The position numbers were made by a program, and so were the translations under genes. DNA of 64,000 nucleotides from Nonomuraea basaltis (GTDB lineage: Bacteria; Actinomycetota; Actinomycetes; Streptosporangiales; Streptosporangiaceae): the NCBI RefSeq assembly GCF_005893125.1, contig NZ_VCJS01000030.1, positions 1 through 64,000 on the forward strand, given 5' to 3'. Each line of letters opens with the position of its first letter. The first letter of the stretch is position 1. A model generated the notes under the pieces. It did not search any database. It was not told the DNA's origin and saw nothing but the letters and a program-made list of their open reading frames with translations. Below are positions 9,051-16,935 of the stretch, one piece after another.

Positions 9051-9063
9051 TCGTTATAAACGA
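9051..9063. promoter_or_regulatory. Short dyad upstream of the first Liv operon
   Basis: TCGTT-ATA-AACGA is a perfect 5-bp inverted repeat with a 3-bp centre, in the AT-richer 109-bp gap between the TPP-enzyme stop and the binding-protein start. It differs from the 17-bp operators of this island, so the Liv operon probably answers to another regulator. The partial TetR gene at the window start is one candidate, but nothing links them directly. Confidence 0.4.
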
Positions 9064-9109
9064 CAGGACAGGTTGAGGGAATATCGAACGTGCAACGGTT
9101 TCCGCCGGA

Positions 9110-10822
9110 TCAATCGACGAAGATGCCCTGGTAGATGTCCTTGATGTTCCAGTGGCCCGGTGTCGGCACCGGTTCGTTCACCATCGGCACATCGATCACG
9201 GCGGGGCGGCGGTTCGCGACGGCCGCGCGCAGAGCCGCGCCGAGTTCGGCGGGGGTGGTGACGGTGTGGCCGTCGGCGCCGCACGCCCGGGCGAACGCGG
9301 CGAAGTCGGGGCTGTACGGCTGCCCTGCGGGGTCGGTGAAGTCGCAGCCGTGGCTGCGGCCGAAGTGGGCCGACTGCAGGTCGGAGATCGTCCCGTGCGA
9401 TCTGTTGTTCATCACGACGAAAACGACGGGCGCGCCCTGCTCGACTGCGAGGGGCACGGCGGGTAGTTGCGCGCTCATTCCGCCGTCGCCGATGAGCGCG
9501 ATCACCGCCCTGTCCGGCTGGGCGAGCTGGACGCCCACGGCGGCGGCGGGGCCGAATCCCATGGTGGAGGCGCCGCCGGGGGTGATGAAGCGGCCCTCCG
9601 GGGGCAGCTCGTAGCACTGGGCGACGCCGTTCTTGTTCCAGCCGACGTCGGTGACCAGGACCGCGTCGGCGGGGATCGAGGAGCGCAGGTCCGCCAGGAT
9701 GCGCTCGGGCCGCAAGGGGAAGTCGTCGCTGCGGCCGCGTTCTCTGCTCGCTTCGAACAACTCGGACCTCGCCTCGAAGATCTGCTTCCGCAGGTCCGGC
9801 CGGCTGCGTGGCGCGTGGGACTTGGCGGCGTCGGCCAGCGCTTTGACCGCGAGCCCGACGTCGGCGACCGCGCCGATCTCCGCCGGGTAGTTGCGGCCGA
9901 TCTCGGCCGGGTCGATGTCGATCTGGATGAGCGCGCCCGCGGAGAAATCCCAGGTGAAGCGGGGATCCCAGGAGCTGGCGTCGGTCTCGGCGAAGCGGGT
10001 GGCGAGGGCCAGCACCACGTCCGACTCGCGCGCGTAGGAGTTGGTCAGCTTCAGCCCCCAGAAGCCGGTCATGCCCAGCACCAGCGGGTGGGCGTCGGGG
10101 ACGGTGCCCTTGGCCATCAGCGAGTGCGCGATCGGGATGTCCAGGTGCTCGGCCAGGGAGATCAGGGCCTCGGCGTTCTCCCGCAGACCGCCGCCGACGT
10201 AGATCAGCGGCCGCTCGGCGGCCGCCAGTCTCGCTGCGATCAGCTCTGTGGTGGCCTCCGGCAGTCCGGGCGGCGCCGCGTGGCTGATCGGTGGACAGGG
10301 CGCGGCAGGCCGGGAGAAGACGTCCATCGGCACATTGACCAGCACCGCACCAGGGCGGCCAGAGGTCGCCGTCCAGAACGCCCGCTCCACGGCCCGGCCC
10401 AGGTCCTGAGCCCGGTGCACGTTCCAGGCCCGCTTGACGAAGGGCCGGAAGATCGACGCCTGGTCGGCGTCCGCATGCAGGTTCACCTCCTGGTGCGGAT
10501 GGCGGCCTTGGTAATAGGAGGGGATGTCGCCGGAGATCACCACCAGGGGCACCGAGTCGAGCGCGGCGGTCATGACGCCGGTGGTGGCGTTGGTCAGGCC
10601 CGGGCCGACGTGGATCAGCAGCACGCCGGGCTTGCCGGAGACACGGGCGTAGCCGTCGGCGGCGTGCGCGGCGGCCTGCTCGTGGCGGGCGATGACGAAG
10701 CGAATGCGGCTGTCGGCCAGCGCGTCGAGCACCGCGATGTTGGTGTGCCCGCAGGTGCCGAAGACGTACTCGACGCCGAGCTCCTCGAGCTGCGTGACAA
10801 GCGCGTGGGCGGCGGTGTTCAC
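9110..10822 (-). CDS. Thiamine-pyrophosphate-dependent enzyme, acetolactate synthase-like
   Basis: This is a 570-aa cytoplasmic TPP enzyme with three domains. The N-terminal PYR domain has the catalytic Glu in ARHEQAAAHAADGYAR near residue 50. The central domain carries YVGGGLRENAEAL. The C-terminal domain has the TPP/Mg motif GDGGMSAQLPAV...NN. The family includes acetolactate synthases, benzoylformate and oxalyl-CoA decarboxylases and sulfoacetaldehyde acetyltransferase; I cannot pick one. GTG at 10822 overlaps the aldehyde dehydrogenase stop by 4 bp (GTGA), which fixes the start and shows co-translation. A decarboxylase would yield an aldehyde for the partner dehydrogenase. Confidence 0.85.
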   Translation of the reverse strand: MNTAAHALVTQLEELGVEYVFGTCGHTNIAVLDALADSRIRFVIARHEQAAAHAADGYARVSGKPGVLLIHVGPGLTNATTGVMTAALDSVPLVVISGDIPSYYQGRHPHQEVNLHADADQASIFRPFVKRAWNVHRAQDLGRAVERAFWTATSGRPGAVLVNVPMDVFSRPAAPCPPISHAAPPGLPEATTELIAARLAAAERPLIYVGGGLRENAEALISLAEHLDIPIAHSLMAKGTVPDAHPLVLGMTGFWGLKLTNSYARESDVVLALATRFAETDASSWDPRFTWDFSAGALIQIDIDPAEIGRNYPAEIGAVADVGLAVKALADAAKSHAPRSRPDLRKQIFEARSELFEASRERGRSDDFPLRPERILADLRSSIPADAVLVTDVGWNKNGVAQCYELPPEGRFITPGGASTMGFGPAAAVGVQLAQPDRAVIALIGDGGMSAQLPAVPLAVEQGAPVVFVVMNNRSHGTISDLQSAHFGRSHGCDFTDPAGQPYSPDFAAFARACGADGHTVTTPAELGAALRAAVANRRPAVIDVPMVNEPVPTPGHWNIKDIYQGIFVD

Positions 10823-12267
10823 TGATCTCCCCAGATGGTCAGCCCTTTGAGCATGAGGGTCTTGGTCACGGTGAAGTCCTCGATCATCCAGCGGGGCGAC
10901 TCGCGGCCGATGCCGGAGTCCTTCACGCCGCCGAAGGGGACGTGGTCGAGCCGGAAGTTCGATGAGCCGTTCACGACCAGGCCGCCGACTTCCAGCTCGC
11001 GCCATGCGGTGACGATGCGGCGCACGTCGTGCGTGAACAGCCCGGCCTGCAGGCCGTACGTGCTGCGGTTGCACTCCTCGATGACCTCGTCGAAGCCGTC
11101 GTAGGGGAGCACGGCGACCAGCGCGCCGAACACCTCCTCGCGGACGACCTTCGCGTCGCGGGGCGGCGCGACCACGACGGTGGGCGCCATCACCGATCCG
11201 CTACGGCTCCCGCCCGTGGTGACGGCGGCGCCCGCCCTGGCCGCCTCGGCGGTCCAGCGAACCACCCGCTCGGCGGCATCATCGTCCACCATGGAGCCGA
11301 CGTCGGTCGCCGGGTCCATGGGGTCGCCCACGATCAGCGCTTTCACCTCGGCCGTCAGCGCGTCGGCGAACTCGTCGAAACGGCTCCGGTGGACGTAGAC
11401 GCGTTGAACCGAGATGCAGCTCTGGCCGGAGTTGCTGTAACCCGTGCGGGCGCATACGCGCGCCGCCTCGGCGATGTCGGCGTCCTCGCAGACGATGGTC
11501 GCGGCGTTGCCGCCGAGCTCGAGCATCACCCGTTTCGGCCCGGCGGCGTGGGCGACGGCATGTCCGGCCGTGATGCCGCCGGTGAAGCTCACCACGGCGA
11601 TCTCCGGAGCGGCGCACAGCCGCGCGCCCACATCGCCGCCCCCGTGCAGGATCTGCACCCCCTCCACCGGCATCCCGGCGTCGAGAAGCAGCTCGACCAG
11701 CGCCGTGGAGGTGGCCGGCGCCTGCGGCGGCGGCTTGACGATCGTGGTGTTGCCCGCGGCGAAGGACGCTGCGAGCTTGTGGGCCAGCAGGTTCGCGGGC
11801 GCGTTGAACGGCGTGATGGCCAGCACGGGCCCCGCGGGGGTGCGCTGGGTGAGCGCGGTGTTGCCGATCCCGCGGCCCCAGCCCGCCACCGGCAGTACCT
11901 CGCCGCCGATCATCCTGGCCTCGGCCGCGGCGACGGAGAGAGTGTCGGCCACCCGGAGCATCTCGCCGCGCCCGTCCTTGAGCGGCTTGCCCAGCTCCAA
12001 GGCCAGCAGGCGGGCGAACTCGGCGCCGCGCTCGGTGACCGCGGCGGCGGCACGTTCCAGGATGTCCGCCCGCGTGGCGGGGGCCAGCCGCGCGACGGCC
12101 TTGGCCGCCTGCCCGGCGTAGGCCAGGGCTGCTGTGATGTCGTGAAGCTGTGCGGTTCGCGCCCGGCTGACGGGCTGCCGTAGGTAGGGGCCGATGCGGT
12201 CGGTAGACGGGCCCTCGGGCACCCACTCGCCGGCGACTAAGCACGCCGCTTCATGGATTGCGTTCAT
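10819..12267 (-). CDS. NAD(P)-dependent aldehyde dehydrogenase
   Basis: This 482-aa ALDH-superfamily enzyme oxidises an aldehyde to an acid or acyl thioester. It has the general base Glu in MLELGGNAA, the catalytic Cys in SNSGQSCIS, and the C-terminal EEVFGALVAV and PFGGVKDSGIGRE motifs. ATG at 12267 has GGGAG at a good distance; an in-frame ATG at 12279 lacks a site and would add four residues. It is the first gene of an operon with the TPP enzyme. Tandem 17-bp operators lie just upstream at 12281-12318. It may process the product of the TPP or PQQ enzyme. Confidence 0.9.
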   Translation of the reverse strand: MNAIHEAACLVAGEWVPEGPSTDRIGPYLRQPVSRARTAQLHDITAALAYAGQAAKAVARLAPATRADILERAAAAVTERGAEFARLLALELGKPLKDGRGEMLRVADTLSVAAAEARMIGGEVLPVAGWGRGIGNTALTQRTPAGPVLAITPFNAPANLLAHKLAASFAAGNTTIVKPPPQAPATSTALVELLLDAGMPVEGVQILHGGGDVGARLCAAPEIAVVSFTGGITAGHAVAHAAGPKRVMLELGGNAATIVCEDADIAEAARVCARTGYSNSGQSCISVQRVYVHRSRFDEFADALTAEVKALIVGDPMDPATDVGSMVDDDAAERVVRWTAEAARAGAAVTTGGSRSGSVMAPTVVVAPPRDAKVVREEVFGALVAVLPYDGFDEVIEECNRSTYGLQAGLFTHDVRRIVTAWRELEVGGLVVNGSSNFRLDHVPFGGVKDSGIGRESPRWMIEDFTVTKTLMLKGLTIWGDQ

Positions 12268-12280
12268 GGTGGCTCCCATA

Positions 12281-12318
12281 GATCCGCTTAGTGGTTCTGA
12301 TAAACCGCACTGTGGATT
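12281..12318. promoter_or_regulatory. Tandem 17-bp operators on the aldehyde dehydrogenase side
   Basis: The sites are 12281-12297 (gatccgct-t-agtggttc) and 12302-12318 (aaaccgca-c-tgtggatt). Each is an imperfect dyad with six of eight paired positions, and the centres, 12289 and 12310, are 21 bp apart. The nearer site lies 14 bp from the preferred start codon. They resemble the perfect site at 4381-4397. Confidence 0.7.
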
Positions 12319-12364
12319 TCCTCACGGTATGAGGACCGTGAACGTCCTGGCAAGAGGGCGATGT

Positions 12365-12402
12365 AATCCGCTTGATGGAGCATATGGACCGCCAAGCGGA
12401 CT
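12365..12402. promoter_or_regulatory. Tandem 17-bp operators on the iclR side
   Basis: The sites are 12365-12381 (aatccgct-t-gatggagc) and 12386-12402 (ggaccgcc-a-agcggact), with centres 12373 and 12394, again 21 bp apart. They lie 63 bp (three times 21) from the aldehyde dehydrogenase pair, so all four sites share one 21-bp register. They precede iclR by about 70 bp, suggesting autoregulation of the divergent promoters. Confidence 0.65.
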
Positions 12403-12469
12403 CGGTGTTAGCGTACGACCGCATGAGAGGGTGAGCAGCAGGTTCACCTTCGACCACTAGTGAGGACCC

Positions 12470-13243
12470 GTGCCTTCGAACATTCCTGCAGCGTCTGGGG
12501 AGAGCGGTGGCGTGCGCAGCGTCCAGCGGGCGTTCGACATCCTGTCGCTGCTCACCGAGGATCGGCGGACGCTGACTATCCGCGAGGTCGTCGACGAGAC
12601 CGGGTTGGCCAAGACGACGGCGCTGCGCCTGCTGCAGACCTTGGAGCACATGGGGCTGCTGTGGGCCACGCCGAAGGGCTACACGGCGGGCCCGGCCCTG
12701 TGGCGGTGGGCACATCTGGCCCGCTCGGCGTGGGAGCTGCCGCCGGAGACCGTCCAGCTCATGCGCGAGCTGGGCGCGCGGCATCGGGAGACCGTCAACC
12801 TCTACGTCTCCAGGGACGTGCACCGCATCTGCATTGCCCAGCAGGAGAGCCCGCAGCCACTCCGCCACGTTGTGCGGGTGGGCGACGAGCTGCCCCTTTG
12901 GGCCGGCGCCTCCTCAAAGGTCCTGCTCAAGGACGCCCCGCCGCGGCTGCTCGCGCGGGTGGCTCGCTCCTCTCCGCACGGCGAGGCGCACGTGGCGACG
13001 CTGCGGGAGTGGATTGACCAGGCGGCCCGCGACGGCTACGCGGTCAGCCACGGCGAGCGCGAGCCCGGTCTTTCCGCGGTCGCCGTCCCGGTCACAGGCG
13101 GCTCGCGGGCGACTGTGGCGGCGCTGACGCTGAGCGGCCCGACGATCCGCTTCACCGAGGACCGCGTCCAGGAATTCGCCGCGGACCTGCGCGAGGCAGC
13201 CAAACGCATGTCGGAACGCGGGTTCGACCATCCTCTGACTTGA
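12470..13243 (+). CDS. IclR-family transcriptional regulator
   Basis: This 257-aa regulator has an N-terminal winged helix at about residues 15-75 (SVQRAFDILSLL ... TGLAKTTALRLLQTLEHMGLL) and a C-terminal IclR effector domain (GDELPLWAGASSKVLL, GYAVSHGEREPGLSAVAVPV). IclR proteins bind DNA as dimers of dimers and sense aromatic or carboxylic acid intermediates. GTG at 12470 has TGAGGA at 12461-12466. The gene is divergent from the aldehyde dehydrogenase operon and is followed 15 bp later by the CoA-transferase. The tandem dyads spaced 21 bp suit tetrameric IclR binding, so it is the likely master regulator of this island. Confidence 0.9.
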   Translation: MPSNIPAASGESGGVRSVQRAFDILSLLTEDRRTLTIREVVDETGLAKTTALRLLQTLEHMGLLWATPKGYTAGPALWRWAHLARSAWELPPETVQLMRELGARHRETVNLYVSRDVHRICIAQQESPQPLRHVVRVGDELPLWAGASSKVLLKDAPPRLLARVARSSPHGEAHVATLREWIDQAARDGYAVSHGEREPGLSAVAVPVTGGSRATVAALTLSGPTIRFTEDRVQEFAADLREAAKRMSERGFDHPLT

Positions 13244-13258
13244 CTTTATGGAGCGTGA

Positions 13259-14416
13259 ATGCAGCAGTTGCCACTGGACGGCGTCAAGGTCGTGGACCTG
13301 ACCAACGTTCTGGCCGGGCCGTACTGCAGTTACCAGCTCATGCTGTTCGGCGCCGACGTGGTCAAGGTCGAGATGCCCGGCGCCGGGGATCTCGCCCGGC
13401 GCCTCGGCCCCGACCCTGAGCTCAACCAGGAGCAGATGGGCGCCTCCTTCCTGGCCCAGAACGCCGGCAAGAAGTCGGTCGAGCTCGACCTCAAGAGCCC
13501 GGCGGGCCGGGCCGCCTTCGAGTCGATGGTCTCCGGCGCCGACGTCTTGCTGGAGAACTTCAGAGCCGGGGTGATGGCCAGGCTCGGCTACGACTGGGAC
13601 CGCCTGCGCACGCTCAATCCGCGCCTGGTGTACTGCGCGATCTCGGGATTCGGCCAAAGCGGTCCCATGAGCGGGGCGCCCGCTTACGACCAGATCATCC
13701 AAGGGTTGTCCGGCATGATGAGCGTCACCGGAACTCCGGACACCGTTCCGTTGCGAGTCGGATTCCCCATCTGCGACACGATCGGCGGCCTGATGGCCGC
13801 CTTGGCGATCTCCGCCGCGCTGGCCGGACGGCACCGTAGCGGGCGGGGCTGCTGCCTGGACCTGTCCATGCTGGAGGCGTCCATCTCCGCCATGGGCTGG
13901 ACCGTTTCCAACTACCTGATCAGCGGCGTCGAGCCGGAGCCGATGGGCGACCAGAACGCCACCGCCGCCCCCTCAGGCACGTTCGAGACGGCCGACGGGC
14001 CGCTCAACATCGCCGCCAACCAGCAGGGCCAGTTCGAGACGCTGTGCCGGCTCATCGGGCGGCCTGACTTGCCCGCCGATCCCCGCTTCGCCGAGCGCGA
14101 GGCGCGCAAGACGCACAGACAGGCGCTCAACCACGAGCTCAATCAAGCACTACGGGCCAAGACCGCGCTGGAGTGGGAGGAGATACTCGCCCGCGAAGGC
14201 GTACCCGCCGCCCGCATTCTCACCGTCCCGCAAGCGCTCGCGCTCGACCAGGTGCGGCAGCGCGGCTTCCTGGCAGAGGTGCCGTTCGCCGGGGCCGGCG
14301 AACGGCATGTCACCGTCACCGGAAACGGCGTCGTCGTCGACGGCGTCGCCCTGTGCCCGCGCGGGGCCGCCCCGCTGCTCGGCCAGCACAACGAGGAGAT
14401 CGAGGTGACGTCGTGA
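13259..14416 (+). CDS. Class III CoA-transferase (CaiB/BaiF family)
   Basis: This 385-aa enzyme would move CoA between carboxylates to activate a catabolic acid. It begins with LDGVKVVDLTNVLAGPYCSYQL, the family N-terminus, then VVKVEMPG and ENFRAGVMARLGYDWDRL. The catalytic Asp is in PICDTIGGLMAA near residue 170. The start ATG follows GGAG. The stop overlaps the next gene by 4 bp, so CoA transfer and the citrate-synthase-like step are probably coupled. Substrates are unknown; formyl-, succinyl- or citramalyl-CoA chemistry is possible. Confidence 0.9.
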   Translation: MQQLPLDGVKVVDLTNVLAGPYCSYQLMLFGADVVKVEMPGAGDLARRLGPDPELNQEQMGASFLAQNAGKKSVELDLKSPAGRAAFESMVSGADVLLENFRAGVMARLGYDWDRLRTLNPRLVYCAISGFGQSGPMSGAPAYDQIIQGLSGMMSVTGTPDTVPLRVGFPICDTIGGLMAALAISAALAGRHRSGRGCCLDLSMLEASISAMGWTVSNYLISGVEPEPMGDQNATAAPSGTFETADGPLNIAANQQGQFETLCRLIGRPDLPADPRFAEREARKTHRQALNHELNQALRAKTALEWEEILAREGVPAARILTVPQALALDQVRQRGFLAEVPFAGAGERHVTVTGNGVVVDGVALCPRGAAPLLGQHNEEIEVTS

Positions 14417-15150
14417 GTGAGGTGGCCGATTGGTGGGCGACCGCGGTGTCGAGGATCGAGCCCGACGTCATCGAGTTGCGAGGACAGCCGGTCCAGGACC
14501 TCATCGGGCGGATCGGCTTCGCCGAGATGATCTGGCTCATGCTCCGCGGCGAGCGGCCGGATCAGCGGCGGGCGGCGTTGCTGGAGGCAGCGCTGGTCTC
14601 GTCGGTCGATCACGGCCCGCACGCGCCGTCCATCGCCGCCGCGCGGATGGCCATCACCTGCGGGGTAGGGCTCAACAACGCCGTCGCCACTGGTGTGAAC
14701 CTGCTAGGCGACGTGCACGGTGGCGCCGGAGAGCAGTGCGTCGAACTGCTTGAAGAGGTTGTGCGCGACGGCGACGTGGCCGCCGTGGTGACGCGTCGCC
14801 GGGCCCGCGACAAATACCTTCCCGGCTTCGGGCATCGCTTTCACTCCCGTGACCCGCGCCGTGACCCGCTGCTCGGCCTGGTCGCCGAAGCGGCGGTGGA
14901 CGGCGTGGTCGCGGGGGAGCATCTGCGGGCCGCGCTGGAGGTGGAGGAGCAGATCGCGCCGGTGCCGATGAACATCGACGGCGCAACCGCGGTCGTCTAC
15001 GCCGAGCTCGGCTTTCCTGCTCCGCTGGCGCGCGGGCTGTTCGTGCTGAGCCGCAGCGTCGGGATTCTGGCGCATGCGTGGGAGGAGGCCGGTCAGGGGC
15101 GGCGGAACAAGGGCCCGATCCCGCCGTCCGTCCTGCCGACCTGGCTGTAG
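14413..15150 (+). CDS. Small citrate synthase-like protein / putative citryl-CoA lyase
   Basis: This 245-aa protein keeps the citrate synthase catalytic triad in a shortened frame: His in GDVHGGAGE (about residue 99), His in PGFGHRFHSRDPR and Asp in MNIDGATAVV. Full citrate synthases have about 370-430 residues, and short forms like this are named citryl-CoA lyases, which cleave or form citryl-like CoA esters. GTG at 14413 overlaps the CoA-transferase stop. The pair could activate a hydroxy-acid and split it, or condense an acyl-CoA with oxaloacetate. Direction and substrate are not readable from sequence. Confidence 0.8.
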   Translation: MSEVADWWATAVSRIEPDVIELRGQPVQDLIGRIGFAEMIWLMLRGERPDQRRAALLEAALVSSVDHGPHAPSIAAARMAITCGVGLNNAVATGVNLLGDVHGGAGEQCVELLEEVVRDGDVAAVVTRRRARDKYLPGFGHRFHSRDPRRDPLLGLVAEAAVDGVVAGEHLRAALEVEEQIAPVPMNIDGATAVVYAELGFPAPLARGLFVLSRSVGILAHAWEEAGQGRRNKGPIPPSVLPTWL

Positions 15151-15220
15151 CGAAAGGCCTTACGCCTGATCTCGTAGTGAAGACAAGAGCTTGTCGGGGC
15201 TCGTGTCACTGGTTACGCTC

Positions 15221-15258
15221 AAACCTCTCAGTGGACCATCTGATCCATGTAGTGGATC
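15221..15258. promoter_or_regulatory. Tandem 17-bp operators before the ThuA-like gene
   Basis: The sites are 15221-15237 (aaacctct-c-agtggacc) and 15242-15258 (gatccatg-t-agtggatc). Each matches the perfect site at 4381-4397 at about 12 of 17 positions. The centres, 15229 and 15250, are 21 bp apart, as at the other promoters of the island. The second lies 18 bp before the start codon, so a bound regulator would block initiation. Confidence 0.7.
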
Positions 15259-15276
15259 GAAGCGCGCGAGGTGCCC

Positions 15277-16218
15277 ATGCGCAGCAAACTGTCGATCGCC
15301 GCCATGACCGGTGCGGCGGCCCTTCTGCTCACCGCCACTTCTCCCAGCTCCGCGGCCTCGCCCGAGGGGGCTCGGAGCTTAGGCGACCCCGACTACGGAG
15401 TCTGCCGGGGCGTCGACCCCCGCTGCTACCACGACTGGGGCAACTTCGACCCCGCCAAGGGCTACCGCCTGCTCGTCTACAGCCGCACCGGGGGGCCGCG
15501 CCACGCCCACCTCGGCACCCCGCTCGGCCCCGGCCTGAACCCACCGCTCAACGACGACAACGTCGCCGTCAAGGCCGTGCTCAAGCTGGGGCAGGACAAC
15601 GGGTTCGCCGTCGACTACACCGAGGACGTCACCCAGCTGTCGTCTGCGGGCCGGCTGCTGCCGTACAACGCCGTGATGTTCCTCAGCACCACGCGCGACA
15701 CCCTCGACGACGCGGCGCAGACCGCCCTGCGGCAGTACGTCCGCGCCGGCGGCGGCTTCATCGGCGTGCACAACGCCTTCGGCACCGAATACAACTGGCC
15801 CTGGTACGAGGGCCTGCTCGGCAACGCCAACTTCTACGACCACAGCGCCAACCAGCCCGGCACCGTCGTCACCGTCAACCGGCGCGACGCCTCCACCCAG
15901 GGCCTGCCGCAGCGCTGGGCCTTCACCGACGAGTGGTACAACCTCATCCCGTACCCCACCCGCGTCCGCGTGCTGGCCGAGGTGGACGAGAGCACCCTGG
16001 CCCGAGGCGTGCGCGGCAGCCTGGGCCACCCCGGTCACGGCGACGACCACCCGGTCAGCTGGTGCCAGTACTACGACGGCGGCAAGGCCTGGCTCACCAC
16101 CCTCGGCCACGACGTCAAGGCATGGACCGACGAACCCATGGAGGGCGACCAGTACTTCATCCAGCACCTGCTCGGCGGCGTCAAATCCGTGCTCGGCATG
16201 GCACCGTTCTGCCGATGA
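15277..16218 (+). CDS. Secreted ThuA-domain protein
   Basis: This 313-aa protein starts with a Sec-type signal (MRSKLSIAAMTGAAALLLTA, cleavage near SSAAS). The ThuA fold follows, with LLVYSRTGGPRHAHL, then GGGFIGVHNAFGTEY and WPWYEGLLG, and the late GGKAWLTTLGHD. ThuA-like proteins are class I glutamine-amidotransferase relatives linked to trehalose or sugar-derivative use; the catalytic role of secreted forms is not established. ATG at 15277 is preferred because GAGG precedes it by five bases; GTG at 15271 is an alternative. The tandem operator upstream ties it to the island regulon. Confidence 0.85.
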   Translation: MRSKLSIAAMTGAAALLLTATSPSSAASPEGARSLGDPDYGVCRGVDPRCYHDWGNFDPAKGYRLLVYSRTGGPRHAHLGTPLGPGLNPPLNDDNVAVKAVLKLGQDNGFAVDYTEDVTQLSSAGRLLPYNAVMFLSTTRDTLDDAAQTALRQYVRAGGGFIGVHNAFGTEYNWPWYEGLLGNANFYDHSANQPGTVVTVNRRDASTQGLPQRWAFTDEWYNLIPYPTRVRVLAEVDESTLARGVRGSLGHPGHGDDHPVSWCQYYDGGKAWLTTLGHDVKAWTDEPMEGDQYFIQHLLGGVKSVLGMAPFCR

Positions 16219-16389
16219 TGGATTCGCCCGCGCTCTTGAAGTGCCGTCAGCCGGCCGGTGAGTGCCACCCGGAGCCGCGAGGTCGTGATATTCGGATGAC
16301 CGGCCGTATCCAAGGCTGTGAGCTGGGAAGGCCTGGGTGAGACGTCGGCGGGTAGGCGTTACCAGGCACCCGACGATAAGGAGGTCGAC

Positions 16390-16854
16390 ATGACCTACAC
16401 CGAGAAGATGCTGGACGCCTACCCGGCCCAGATCAACCTCGACCACAGGCAGCTGGCTGCCGTCATCGATGCACTCGAAGCCTGCGCCCAGGCCTGCACG
16501 GCCTGCGCCGACGCGTGCCTGTCGGAACCCGCCGACCGGTTGCCGATGCTCAGCCGATGCATTCGTGACAACCTCGACTGCGCCGCCATCTGCTCGACCA
16601 CCGCAGCGGTCCTGTCGCGGCACACCGGCTACGACGCCAACCTCTCGCGCGCACAGGTGCAGGCCGCGATCCAGGCGACAAAGAGCTGCGGCGACTCCTG
16701 CGCCGAGCACGGCAGCCGGCACGAGCACTGCCGCATCTGCGCGGAGGCCTGCCGGGAGACCGAGCAGGCGCTCAACGCCCTGCTGCCCCAGCTCCAGCCG
16801 ACAGGAGCGACCGGTCCGCCCAGCAAGAGCAGCCCGCAGCAGCAATCGCGATAG
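16390..16854 (+). CDS. Four-helix-bundle copper-binding protein (Csp-like, Cys-rich)
   Basis: This 154-aa protein has twelve cysteines in helical spacing: ACAQACTACADAC, then RC, DC and IC, then SCGDSC and HCRICAEAC. These line the core of a four-helix bundle, as in Csp copper-storage proteins (DUF326), which hold many Cu(I) ions. There is no signal peptide, so it is probably a cytosolic Csp3-like store. The start ATG at 16390 follows AAGGAG. Copper proteins elsewhere in the window include the multicopper oxidase at 27-28.6 kb, but there is no operon link. Confidence 0.88.
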   Translation: MTYTEKMLDAYPAQINLDHRQLAAVIDALEACAQACTACADACLSEPADRLPMLSRCIRDNLDCAAICSTTAAVLSRHTGYDANLSRAQVQAAIQATKSCGDSCAEHGSRHEHCRICAEACRETEQALNALLPQLQPTGATGPPSKSSPQQQSR

Positions 16855-16891
16855 GGCGAGAACGCCCCGCCCAGGCACCCAGGGGGAGGCA

Positions 16892-16921
16892 GGCGCCCGT
16901 CCTCTCTTGAGGGCGGGCGCC
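16892..16921. terminator. Bidirectional hairpin between the Csp and penicillin-acylase genes
   Basis: GGCGCCCGTCCTC and GAGGGCGGGCGCC form a 13-bp stem with one G-U pair and a TCTT loop. It sits between two convergent genes, 37 bp after the Csp stop and 14 bp after the acylase stop. There is no U-run, as is common in actinomycetes. Confidence 0.75.
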
Positions 16922-16935
16922 CGCGTCGTCCGGCG

